36,302 nt of DNA from Sphingosinicella soli (GTDB lineage Bacteria > Pseudomonadota > Alphaproteobacteria > Sphingomonadales > Sphingomonadaceae). Numbering within the stretch: position 1 is the first letter of the stretch; every line of letters begins with the position of its first letter. Location of the stretch: positions 1 to 36,302 of the forward strand of contig NZ_JACHNZ010000039.1 in the NCBI RefSeq assembly GCF_014199685.1, in the 5' to 3' direction. Shown one piece after another: positions 25,190-33,741 of the stretch. Position numbers and translations under genes: made by a program. The notes under the pieces are model-generated. The model had not been told where the DNA came from, did no database searches, and was given only the letters and a program-made list of their open reading frames with translations.

Positions 25190-26415
25190 ATCAACCTCTT
25201 GGAGTTGACAGGCCTCCCGTCACCTATGACCCCCTTGACCCCAAGGTAACGGCGAATCCCTATCCGCATTATGCCCAGCTGCGTGCCGATGCACCGGTCC
25301 ACTGGCTCGACTCGATGCAGGGATTCGTGGTGTCTCGCTGGGATGATGTCACAGCGGTGCTGAAGGATGGCAAGACCTACTCGTCTTCGCGATTCTGGCC
25401 CGCTCTCCTGGGTGAGTATGATCCGGTACCCGAGGTGCCGCCGATGATATCGCTCGACCCGCCCGGTCACATGCGAATCCGGAAGCTCGCCAACAGTGCG
25501 TTTGTGCCGAGTCGCGTCGGCGCGCTGCAGGAAAAAATCGTGTCGGTGGCCAATGAGCTTATCGACGTGATCTTTGAAAAACATGGAAAATCAGGTGAAT
25601 TCGATTTCGTTTGGGAATTTTCGGCACTCTTTCCGGTTTCCGTCGTGGCGGATGTTATTGGTGTAAACCTTGAGCGGCGTGTCGACTTCAAGCATTGGGT
25701 CGATGATCTGCTTTCGGCCGGAAACCGTGCAGCTTACGGCCCGGAACGGTTGGCGGAAATCGAGCGCAGTTCCAAGGCGATCCGTGCCTATTTCGAGGAT
25801 ATTTACGACCAGCGCCTTGCTGAGCCGCGCGAGGACCTGATCAGCGGCTTCATACAGGCCGAGGTCAATGGTGAAAAGCTGACGCGCAGCGAGGTGCTGA
25901 ATCTAGCGATCCTTCTGCTTATCGGGGGCGTCGAAACCACCACAAACCTTCTAGGCATCACCTTCGTTCATTTTAAACGCAACCCTGACGCATTGGCGGC
26001 TGTGCGCGAAAATCCGGAGCGGATTCCGACTGTTCTGGAGGAGGTGCTGCGGTTCGACGGTCCAGTCCAGATGCTGTTTCGTCATACGATGCGTGACACC
26101 GAGCTTGCCGGCACTGCGATACCCCAAGGGTCGCTCGTCCTGCCGCTGCTTGGCTCCGCCAATCATGACGAGCGAAAGTTCGAGAATTCAGAGAGCTTTC
26201 GCTGGGATCGTGATCCCAAGGAAATCATGTCTTTCGGTCAAGGACCTCATTTCTGCCTTGGCTCCTTCCTGTCACGGATGGAGGCAAGGACGGCGCTCCA
26301 GATTCTGCTTGCGCGTTTCGAAGAGCTGCTTCCGATCAGTGACGAGGTCCAGTGGATGGACAGTTATTTCGCACGCGGCCCGAAAACCCTTCCGGTTAGG
26401 TTCAAAGCGCGATGA
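25186..26415 (+). CDS. Cytochrome P450
   Basis: A soluble bacterial P450 of 409 residues, inserting one oxygen atom into an organic substrate using two electrons from a ferredoxin. Clear marks are the I-helix LLIGGVETTTN (with GGVETT at 247-252), the K-helix E286-x-x-R289, and the haem loop FGQGPHFCLG with the iron ligand C357. The I-helix has Glu250 where many P450s have Asp. The N-terminus has no membrane anchor. ATG 25186-25188 overlaps the previous stop; its own TGA overlaps the ferredoxin ATG. The subfamily and substrate cannot be told from sequence alone. Confidence 0.95.
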   Translation: MNQPLGVDRPPVTYDPLDPKVTANPYPHYAQLRADAPVHWLDSMQGFVVSRWDDVTAVLKDGKTYSSSRFWPALLGEYDPVPEVPPMISLDPPGHMRIRKLANSAFVPSRVGALQEKIVSVANELIDVIFEKHGKSGEFDFVWEFSALFPVSVVADVIGVNLERRVDFKHWVDDLLSAGNRAAYGPERLAEIERSSKAIRAYFEDIYDQRLAEPREDLISGFIQAEVNGEKLTRSEVLNLAILLLIGGVETTTNLLGITFVHFKRNPDALAAVRENPERIPTVLEEVLRFDGPVQMLFRHTMRDTELAGTAIPQGSLVLPLLGSANHDERKFENSESFRWDRDPKEIMSFGQGPHFCLGSFLSRMEARTALQILLARFEELLPISDEVQWMDSYFARGPKTLPVRFKAR

Positions 26416-26720
26416 GCCAAACGGAATATCGCGCTGGTTCGCTCGCGGCGCTTGAAGCCGGCGAACCGGTTATTACCGAGATCGGTGGCGTTGAAGTCGC
26501 GCTGTTCCTCTGTGAAGGCGAAGTCGTGGCGACGCAGGGGCAATGTCCGCATGCCGAAGGCCCGCTCCATGAGGGTGAAGTCGAAAAATGCATCCTGACG
26601 TGCCCCTGGCATGGCTGGACCTTTAACCTGAAAACCGGCCTTTGTGGTGAGGACGATTCGATTGTTCTCCAGCGCTTTCCGGCGCGGGTTGTGGGCGACG
26701 ATGTACTGGTGACGCTGTGA
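26412..26720 (+). CDS. Rieske-type [2Fe-2S] ferredoxin
   Basis: The 102-residue product is a stand-alone Rieske ferredoxin with ligands C45 and H47 (CPHAEG) and C64 and H67 (CPWHGWTF). Its start overlaps the P450 stop (ATGA), so the likely role is electron delivery to that P450, although Rieske ferredoxins more often serve Rieske oxygenases. No ferredoxin reductase is encoded in the window, so reducing power must come from another locus. Confidence 0.93.
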   Translation: MSQTEYRAGSLAALEAGEPVITEIGGVEVALFLCEGEVVATQGQCPHAEGPLHEGEVEKCILTCPWHGWTFNLKTGLCGEDDSIVLQRFPARVVGDDVLVTL

Positions 26721-28126
26721 CGGAGGCGAGCACCATCTCGAATGCTGGAAATGAGCTGATCGAGACGCTTCGGGCTCTCGTCGGCGATGGCGGCGTTTTG
26801 ACCGGCGAGACGGTGTCATCGCGGTATCCGGGCTATTTCATGGATCGTATCGAGGCCGACGCGATCATCCGCCCGCGAACGACGGAGGAAGTGGCTGGGA
26901 TCCTGAAGCTGTGCAATGCCGCCGGCCAGCCCGTCGTCGTTCAGGGCGGGATGTCGGGCTGGGTGCGCGCCACGCAGACGAAACCGGGCGACATCGTCAT
27001 CTCTTTGGAGCGCATGGCTGCCATTGAAGCCATCGATCCGGTCAACCGCACCGCGACGGTTCAGGCCGGAGTTGTTCTCGATACGCTGGAGAACGCGCTG
27101 GCCGATCATGGCTTAACCTTCCCACTCGATCTGGGTGGCCGGGGATCCTGTCAGCTTGGCGGAAACGCGTCCACCAATGCGGGCGGAATGCGTGTCATCA
27201 GATACGGCATGATGCGAGATCAGGTGCTGGGCGTGGAAGCCGTCCTTGCCGATGGACGGATCATCTCGTCGCTCAACCAGATGATCAAGAACAATACGGG
27301 TTATGATCTGAAGCAGCTGTTCATTGGGTCAGAAGGAACGCTCGGGGTCATCACACGTCTCGTACTCAGGCTGCGTGAACGACCCACCAGCTGCAACACC
27401 GCGATCGTCTGCGCGCAGCGTTTCGACCAGATGGTAAGCCTGCTGCGACATGTGGATCAGGGTTTCGGCGGTATGCTCAGTGCGTACGAGCTGATCGACA
27501 ATAGCTTTTTCGTGGTCAACACAGGCAACGGCAGCCATGCGGCGCCTCTGCCCGGGGATCGTCCCTATTACGCGATCATAGAAATGCTGGGGTCGAACCA
27601 GGAGCGCGATGCCGAAATGTTCGAGACGGTTCTCGGGAAGGCGGCGGAGCTTGGGTATTTCGACGATGCCGTACTGGCGAGTTCGGAAGCGCAGCGACAG
27701 CAGATCTGGTCTATTCGCGAGGATCTTGAACACGTCGTACGCGAGTTTCAGCCGTTCTACGCGTTCGACGTTTCGCTGCCGGTCGGCGATATGGAACGCT
27801 ATATTTCAGAAGTCACGTCCCGGTTGAAGGCTCGCTGGCCGGAAGGCAAGATCGCATTCCTGGGGCATATGGGTGATGGTAATCTTCACATCGCAATCGG
27901 TGCTGGCGGACCGGATGACCGCCACGCTGTCGAAGAATGTGTGTACGAGCCGCTGCGTCCGATCGGTGGATCGATTTCGGCCGAACACGGAATCGGCCTT
28001 GAAAAGAAGTCATGGCTCGATGTGTCGCGGACAGCGGAGGAGTGCGGGCTCATGTCGGAAATCAAGCGGCTGCTCGATCCCGGCAACATTCTCAATCCCG
28101 GAAAGATCATGGACTTGCATCCATGA
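26717..28126 (+). CDS. FAD-linked oxidase/dehydrogenase (GlcD / D-2-hydroxyacid type)
   Basis: The 469-residue flavoprotein belongs to the PCMH/VAO superfamily, GlcD/D-lactate dehydrogenase branch. The FAD-binding-4 domain occupies about 40-220 (VVVQGGMSGWVRATQTKPGD, GGNASTNAGGMRVIRYGMMRD, FIGSEGTLGVITRL). The C-terminal oxidase domain has LGHMGDGNLHIAIG (metal/substrate His residues) and ISAEHGIGLEKKSWL. Enzymes of this branch oxidise 2-hydroxyacids to 2-oxoacids, or benzylic alcohols in VAO relatives. It starts at GTG 26717, overlapping the ferredoxin stop (GTGA). Placed before a 2-oxoacid oxidoreductase, 2-oxoacid formation is the likeliest role. Confidence 0.9.
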   Translation: MTEASTISNAGNELIETLRALVGDGGVLTGETVSSRYPGYFMDRIEADAIIRPRTTEEVAGILKLCNAAGQPVVVQGGMSGWVRATQTKPGDIVISLERMAAIEAIDPVNRTATVQAGVVLDTLENALADHGLTFPLDLGGRGSCQLGGNASTNAGGMRVIRYGMMRDQVLGVEAVLADGRIISSLNQMIKNNTGYDLKQLFIGSEGTLGVITRLVLRLRERPTSCNTAIVCAQRFDQMVSLLRHVDQGFGGMLSAYELIDNSFFVVNTGNGSHAAPLPGDRPYYAIIEMLGSNQERDAEMFETVLGKAAELGYFDDAVLASSEAQRQQIWSIREDLEHVVREFQPFYAFDVSLPVGDMERYISEVTSRLKARWPEGKIAFLGHMGDGNLHIAIGAGGPDDRHAVEECVYEPLRPIGGSISAEHGIGLEKKSWLDVSRTAEECGLMSEIKRLLDPGNILNPGKIMDLHP

Positions 28127-28824
28127 CGCAGCTTCGTCTCCTCGGCTATCCGGTGAGCAACTACGTCAATATCGTGCGCGCTGCCCTCATCGAGAAGCAA
28201 CTGCCTTTTGAGTTTGTGATAACGCGCGCATCACAGGATGCATCTTTTCGTGAACTCAGTCCGCTCGGAAAAATTCCGGTGCTTGAAACCGGCGAAGGGC
28301 CGCTGGCCGAAACAGTTGCGGTCCTCGACTATCTCGACGATGCCTTTCCCGCGATATCGCTTCGACCGGATGCTCCTTTCGAGCGTGCCCGGTCGCGTCA
28401 GACGATCAATATCATACAGCTCTACGTGGAAGCGCAGGTCCGCCAGCTTTTTGCCGGCGTTTTCATGGGGGGCAGGAATCTGCCCGAGACTGAGGCATCT
28501 GTAAGGGGCATGCTTGACAGGGCCACGGCTGCCTTGACGCAGCGCCTTCATCCCGCGCCCTTTCTGCTTGGTGAACGTCCGGGGCAGGCGGATATTTTCG
28601 CTTTCTACAATCTTGGCATCGCTGAGCGGGTCACCCGCTTCGTCTACGATCGCTCGATTATCGAAGAGATCGGTGGGCTGGAAGGCTGGTGGGCGAGCAT
28701 GGAATCGCGGCCAGCCACACGAGAGGTGATGGCTGATTTTCACAAGAGTTTCGCAACCTATCTGGCGGATCACGGCGCTGCTTATCGTGCCGATGAACCG
28801 TTGAGGCTCGTATCCGATGCGTGA
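28123..28824 (+). CDS. Glutathione S-transferase-like protein
   Basis: The 233-residue product has the GST layout: a thioredoxin-like N-terminal domain (LLGYPVSNYVNIVRAALIEK, LGKIPVLETGEGPLAETVAVLDYLDD with the cis-Pro and the ES/ET glutathione-binding site) and a helical C-terminal domain (FLLGERPGQADIFAFYN, the N-capping box region). The residue at the usual catalytic position is Ser/Asn (PVSNYV). It could conjugate or isomerise an intermediate with glutathione. ATG 28123 overlaps the upstream TGA; its end overlaps the next gene by 8 nt. Confidence 0.9.
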   Translation: MTQLRLLGYPVSNYVNIVRAALIEKQLPFEFVITRASQDASFRELSPLGKIPVLETGEGPLAETVAVLDYLDDAFPAISLRPDAPFERARSRQTINIIQLYVEAQVRQLFAGVFMGGRNLPETEASVRGMLDRATAALTQRLHPAPFLLGERPGQADIFAFYNLGIAERVTRFVYDRSIIEEIGGLEGWWASMESRPATREVMADFHKSFATYLADHGAAYRADEPLRLVSDA

Positions 28825-31800
28825 TGTCAAGCTGACCGACAAATATACGATCGACGAGGGCACCGTGCTGATGACCGGCACACACGCGCTCGTCCGTCTT
28901 CCCATGCTCCAGAAAGACCGCGATACGCGTGTGGGCTTGAATACTGGCGGGTTCATATCGGGTTATCGTGGTTCTCCTCTCGGTAGTTACGATCAGGAAC
29001 TGTGGCGCGCGAAGGATCTGCTGCAAAGCATGGACATCCTGTTCCAGCCGGGCGTGAACGAGGATCTGGCGGCGACTGCGGTCTGGGGAACGCAGATGCT
29101 CGCAGGGATTCCGGGCGCGACGAAGGACGGCGTTTTCGCGATCTGGTATGGCAAGGGGCCCGGGGTGGATCGCTCGGGCGATCCGTTCAAGCACGGCAAC
29201 ATGGCAGGCTCGCACGCCAACGGCGGCGTTCTGATCGTCGCGGGTGACGACCATAGCGGCAAATCGTCCACGGTCGCTCACCAGAGTGAAATGGCGCTGA
29301 TGCACGCGGGGATGCCGATCCTAGCGCCTTCGGATGTTCAGGATGTGCTGGAGTTCGGCCTGCTCGGTTGGGCGATGTCGCGTTACACCGGGCTATTCAC
29401 CGGATTCAAGATGTGCAACGAGGTGCTCGAACAGACGATGACTGTCGAGTTGCCCACGCTCGACAATGGTCCTGTCCTACCCGAGCGCGGGACGGCGCCA
29501 GCAAACGGTTTTCACAATTTCCCGACCCATCTCGACCGTGTCCAGTCGGAGATCGTCGCCAAGCGCTTCCGCTGGCCTCTTGTCGAGAAGTTCGTTCGCG
29601 CGAACGGGATCGACAAAGTCCTTATCGGCACGGGTATGCGCCGTCTCGGTATCGTATCGACTGGCAAGGCAGTGCAGGATGTTCGCCAGGCGCTGAAGCT
29701 GCTGAACCTTACGGACAAAGATGCGGCGGCTGTCGGCGTGTCGCTCTATCAGCTTGGATGCATGTATCCGGTTGAACGCGAAGGGCTGGCGGAATTTGCC
29801 GCCGACCAGGCGGAGTTGTTGTTTATAGAAGAAAAGGAAGGGCTCACCGAGGCGCAGGCGAAGGCCATCCTCTATGGCAAGCCGGGCGCGCCGCCGATCG
29901 TTGGCAAGTGTGACGAGACCGGCGCCTTCATGATCCCGAGCGACGAGCAGCTTGATCCGCTGCAACTCGCTCTCGTCATCGCGGAGCGGTTGCGGCGTCT
30001 TGGAAACGAGACGTCTGCGATTGTGGAGCAGGTCAGCGCTCTTCGCTCCGCGATGACCAAAGTTGCAAGCCTCAAGCCGGGGGATGCGGCGCGCGCGCCC
30101 TATTTCTGTTCGGGTTGCCCGCACAACACGGGCACGCGCTTCCCCGAAGGCAGCCTTGCCGGCGGCGGGATCGGATGCCACGCCATGGCGATGTACTCGG
30201 GCCCCGCAATGCTCCCGAATACGCAAATGGGCGGCGAGGGCGCGCATTGGTACAGTCTCGCCCATTTCACCGAGACGCCACACATCTTTCAGAATATCGG
30301 CGACGGCACCTATTATCACTCAGGTCTGCTGGCGATCCGCGGCGCGGTGGCTGCAGGGGTCAACATGACCTACAAGATTCTGTTCAACGACGCGGTTGCG
30401 ATGACCGGTGGGCAGCCGGTCGATGGCCCTTTGACGCCGGGCGATGTCACCCGTCAGGTTCTGGCCGAGGGCGTGGAGCGCTGCATCGTCGTCACCGACC
30501 GTCCCGAACTCTACGACGCGAACAGCGGCCTTGGAGAAGGGGTCACGGTCCACCATCGCGATCAGCTCGATGCGCTACAGCGCGAACTTCGCGAGGTGAA
30601 GGGCATCACGGTCATCGTCTACGAACAGACCTGTGCCGCAGAAAAGCGTCGTCGACGCAAGCGGGGTAAATTTCCGGACCCCGCCAAGCGCATGTTCATC
30701 AACAGTGCGGTCTGTGAAGGGTGCGGCGATTGCTCTGTGCAATCAAACTGCGTCAGCGTCTGGCCGAAAGAGACTGAATTCGGCAGAAAGCGTCAGATCG
30801 ATCAATCGAACTGTAACAAGGATTATAGCTGCGTCAAAGGCTTCTGCCCGAGTTTTGTGACTGTTCTCGATGCCGAGCCGCGCAAACCCAAGGCTTCTGC
30901 ACTTGCAGGCGAGGCGCAGACTGATCTTCCCGAACCCACGCTCGCTCCGGTCGAGGAGGGGGCTTACAATATCATGGTGTCCGGAATCGGCGGCACGGGT
31001 GTCGTCACCGTTGGCGCACTTCTCGCCATGGCGGCGCATCTTGAAGGTCGAGCCTGCTCCGTATTCGACATGACGGGCCTCAGCCAGAAGAATGGGGCAG
31101 TATATAGCCATGTCCGTATTGCTGCGGCGAACTCTGATCTTGCGGCGCAAAAGCTTGGCACGGGAGAGGCTGATGTCGCGCTCGCTTTCGATGCTGTTGC
31201 CGCGCTTTCGAAGGAGCCTGTCGTCACACTGTCCAGCGATCGAACGACAACAGTCGTTAATGCGCGTATCACACCCACGCCGGCGTTCCAGCGCAATCCC
31301 GATCTCGTACTCGATCAAAGCCTGATCGTCGGGCGCCTCCAGAAGCTATCCGCAAAGCTCCACGGCGTTGATGCGACGGGGCTGGGTCTCGCACTGTTCG
31401 GCGATACGATTGCAGCAAACCTCTTCATGCTGGGATATGCATCGCAACTCGGGCTTCTCCCGGTGTCTCCGACTTCGATTGCACGCGCGGTGGCGATCAA
31501 CGGTGTCGCGGTGGCGTTCAACCAGTCGGCATTCGCGCTCGGACGACTTCTTGTTGTCGATCCGCAGAAGGTCGAGTCGGCGGTGATGGCAACCAGAGTT
31601 GCGGCGGAATTCCAGCCACTTACTAATCTGAGGGAGATTGTGGAGCATCGCTGCGCGCTGCTGACCGACTATCAGAATGCGGCCTATGCAGCCCGCTACC
31701 GCGTGCTCGTCGATGAGATCGCTGCCGCTGAAGCCCGGATCATGCCGGGGAGCGACACGTTGGCGATCATGGTTGCACGCAATTTCGCCAAGCTGATGGC

Positions 31801-32308
31801 GTACAAGGATGAGTACGAGGTCGCCCGGCTCCACGCCGATCCGGCTTTCCAGCGTGAATTGGCAGCGACTTTCGAGGACGGAGCGAGGATCCGCTACAAT
31901 CTTGCGCCGCCGCTCTTTTCGAAGCGCGACCCCGATACAGGGCATCTGTTGAAACGGGAGTTTGGCCCTTGGGTCGGCAAGCTGTTCCCGCTTCTTGCCA
32001 AAGGCAAGAGATTGCGCGGCACTGTCTTCGATCCCTTTGGTCGAACCGATGAACGCAGGATGGAGCGCGCGCTCATCGACGAGTATGAGGCGCGTATGCG
32101 CGGCATTGCTGTCGCGTTGACACCGTCGAATCACAAGATTGCTGTTGAGGCGGCAAGCCTGCCGGCGCAGATTCGGGGTTATGGCCATGTCAAGGAAGCT
32201 TCGGTCGAACGGGTTCGCGGGCTCGAGGTCAGCGTTATGGAGCGCTTCCGAAATGCGGCCGCTGTGCCACAAACAAATGAAGAAAGTCGGGTGGCTGCGA
32301 CCGCCTGA
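28817..32308 (+). CDS. Indolepyruvate-ferredoxin-oxidoreductase-like 2-oxoacid oxidoreductase
   Basis: The 1163-residue protein is a fused IorA-IorB type enzyme. The pyrimidine/PP-binding region comes first (GFISGYRGSPLGSYDQEL, about 46-63). A thiamine-diphosphate domain follows (FCSGCPHNTGTRFPEGS near 430, then GGEGAHW and NIGDGTYYHSG). Next is a [4Fe-4S] segment (VCEGCGDCSVQSNCVSVWP near 633, with further cysteines up to about 675), then a gamma-like domain (SGIGGTGVVTVGALLAMAA, about 717). It would convert an aryl or branched 2-oxoacid plus CoA to acyl-CoA, CO2 and reduced ferredoxin. Members in sphingomonad catabolic clusters act on pathway 2-oxoacids rather than on indolepyruvate. It overlaps the GST gene by 8 nt. 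Confidence 0.92.
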   Translation: MRDVKLTDKYTIDEGTVLMTGTHALVRLPMLQKDRDTRVGLNTGGFISGYRGSPLGSYDQELWRAKDLLQSMDILFQPGVNEDLAATAVWGTQMLAGIPGATKDGVFAIWYGKGPGVDRSGDPFKHGNMAGSHANGGVLIVAGDDHSGKSSTVAHQSEMALMHAGMPILAPSDVQDVLEFGLLGWAMSRYTGLFTGFKMCNEVLEQTMTVELPTLDNGPVLPERGTAPANGFHNFPTHLDRVQSEIVAKRFRWPLVEKFVRANGIDKVLIGTGMRRLGIVSTGKAVQDVRQALKLLNLTDKDAAAVGVSLYQLGCMYPVEREGLAEFAADQAELLFIEEKEGLTEAQAKAILYGKPGAPPIVGKCDETGAFMIPSDEQLDPLQLALVIAERLRRLGNETSAIVEQVSALRSAMTKVASLKPGDAARAPYFCSGCPHNTGTRFPEGSLAGGGIGCHAMAMYSGPAMLPNTQMGGEGAHWYSLAHFTETPHIFQNIGDGTYYHSGLLAIRGAVAAGVNMTYKILFNDAVAMTGGQPVDGPLTPGDVTRQVLAEGVERCIVVTDRPELYDANSGLGEGVTVHHRDQLDALQRELREVKGITVIVYEQTCAAEKRRRRKRGKFPDPAKRMFINSAVCEGCGDCSVQSNCVSVWPKETEFGRKRQIDQSNCNKDYSCVKGFCPSFVTVLDAEPRKPKASALAGEAQTDLPEPTLAPVEEGAYNIMVSGIGGTGVVTVGALLAMAAHLEGRACSVFDMTGLSQKNGAVYSHVRIAAANSDLAAQKLGTGEADVALAFDAVAALSKEPVVTLSSDRTTTVVNARITPTPAFQRNPDLVLDQSLIVGRLQKLSAKLHGVDATGLGLALFGDTIAANLFMLGYASQLGLLPVSPTSIARAVAINGVAVAFNQSAFALGRLLVVDPQKVESAVMATRVAAEFQPLTNLREIVEHRCALLTDYQNAAYAARYRVLVDEIAAAEARIMPGSDTLAIMVARNFAKLMAYKDEYEVARLHADPAFQRELAATFEDGARIRYNLAPPLFSKRDPDTGHLLKREFGPWVGKLFPLLAKGKRLRGTVFDPFGRTDERRMERALIDEYEARMRGIAVALTPSNHKIAVEAASLPAQIRGYGHVKEASVERVRGLEVSVMERFRNAAAVPQTNEESRVAATA

Positions 32309-32325
32309 AGATTGGGGAGAGAGAC

Positions 32326-33741
32326 ATGGCCCGGATGTTGATTGGCGGTGAACTTGTGGAGGGGAGCCGCACTCTCGATGTCATCGATCCTTGCACTGGT
32401 GCGGCATTCACTCAGGTTCCCGACGCGGACGAGGGTGACGTCGAACGCGCGGTGGCTGCTGCCAAAGCGGAGTATCCAGCCTGGAGCCGTATTGCGCCCG
32501 AGTCGCGCGGGCAGGTGCTACGGGCAATGGCCGCAAAGATCACCGAGAATGCAGAGGAACTCTGCGCGCTTCTGGTTCAGGAAACGGGCCGACCGATGGC
32601 ACTCGCGCAATTCGAAATTCTGCATCTCGCGACGAGCTATCTCAACTATTATGCCGGGCTCGAGGTTCATCCCGAACTGATCGTTGAAGATGACACGCGC
32701 CGGGTCGAACTACACCGCAAGCCGCTAGGCGTGGTCGGAGCCATTGTGCCGTGGAACGCGCCCATCTACATCGCGTGCAGCAAGATCGCGCCAGCGCTTG
32801 CAGCCGGGAACACCATCGTTGTGAAGACGGCGCCGACAACCCCGCTGACTTCGCTGCGGCTCGGCGAACTCTGGGCAGAGGTCGTGCCGGCGGGTGTCGT
32901 GAACATTCTCTCGGGCGGCAATGATGCGGGCGCCTTGCTCGTCGCGCATAAGGATGTTGCGAAGATCACCTTCACGGGATCGACGGAAACAGGTCGCAAG
33001 ATCATGGCTTCAGCGGCACCGACTCTTAAGCGTGTAACGCTCGAGCTTGGAGGTAACGATGCCGCGATCGTGCTTCCCGATGCCGATGTTGCCACGATAG
33101 CGCCTGCGATCTTTGCTTTTGCATTCTTTAACTCGGGCCAGGTGTGCGCCGTCATCAAGCGGCTCTATGTCCACGACAGTCTTTACGACGCGATGTGCGA
33201 AGCGATCGCGGGGCTGGCGGCATCCGCAACTGTTGCGCCCGGCAGCGATGCCGCCGCCGAGTTCGGCCCTGTACAAAACAAGGCGCAATATCAGAAGGTG
33301 CTTCATTATCTCGCCGAGGCGAAGGTCGCCGGAAAAATCATTGCCGGTGGAGAGGTTACCGAAGGACCTGGTTATTTCGTACCTCTAACCGTCGTGCGTG
33401 ACGTCTCCGATGGATCGCCGATCGTCGATGAGGAGCCATTCGGGCCGATCCTGCCGATCATTCGCTACAGCGATGTCGACGACGCCGTTGTCCGCGCAAA
33501 TGCATCGCCGTTCGCGCTTGGTGGTTCGGTCTGGGGCAGCGACCTTGCCAAGGCGACTGCGGTGGCTGCGCGGTTGGAGAGCGGCAGCGTTTGGGTTAAT
33601 CAGCATTGCGCGCTCGATCCGCAGGTGCCGTTTCCCGCCAACAAGCAGTCGGGCTTTGGCGTCGAAGGCGGTATCGAAGGCCTTTACCCCTATCTCGCGT
33701 TGCAAACCATCAACGTTGCCAAGCCGGGGGTAGCGGCATGA
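32326..33741 (+). CDS. NAD(P)+-dependent aldehyde dehydrogenase
   Basis: A 471-residue member of the aldehyde dehydrogenase superfamily, oxidising an aldehyde to the acid. Motifs: VVGAIVPWNAP (oxyanion Asn region), the cofactor-side FTGSTETGRKI, the general base E240 in LELGGN, and the nucleophile C274 in NSGQVCAVIKR. EEPFGPILPI follows near the C-terminal third. The start ATG 32326 follows a GGGAGAG ribosome binding site, 17 nt after the preceding stop, the widest gap in the operon. It may produce the acid that is then alpha-hydroxylated, or remove a side-product aldehyde. Confidence 0.95.
   Translation: MARMLIGGELVEGSRTLDVIDPCTGAAFTQVPDADEGDVERAVAAAKAEYPAWSRIAPESRGQVLRAMAAKITENAEELCALLVQETGRPMALAQFEILHLATSYLNYYAGLEVHPELIVEDDTRRVELHRKPLGVVGAIVPWNAPIYIACSKIAPALAAGNTIVVKTAPTTPLTSLRLGELWAEVVPAGVVNILSGGNDAGALLVAHKDVAKITFTGSTETGRKIMASAAPTLKRVTLELGGNDAAIVLPDADVATIAPAIFAFAFFNSGQVCAVIKRLYVHDSLYDAMCEAIAGLAASATVAPGSDAAAEFGPVQNKAQYQKVLHYLAEAKVAGKIIAGGEVTEGPGYFVPLTVVRDVSDGSPIVDEEPFGPILPIIRYSDVDDAVVRANASPFALGGSVWGSDLAKATAVAARLESGSVWVNQHCALDPQVPFPANKQSGFGVEGGIEGLYPYLALQTINVAKPGVAA

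Noticed and set aside
28817-32308. A true indolepyruvate (amino-acid) enzyme
   Set aside because: The fused architecture matches by family, but the operon context gives no link to amino-acid breakdown, so a specific substrate was not assigned.
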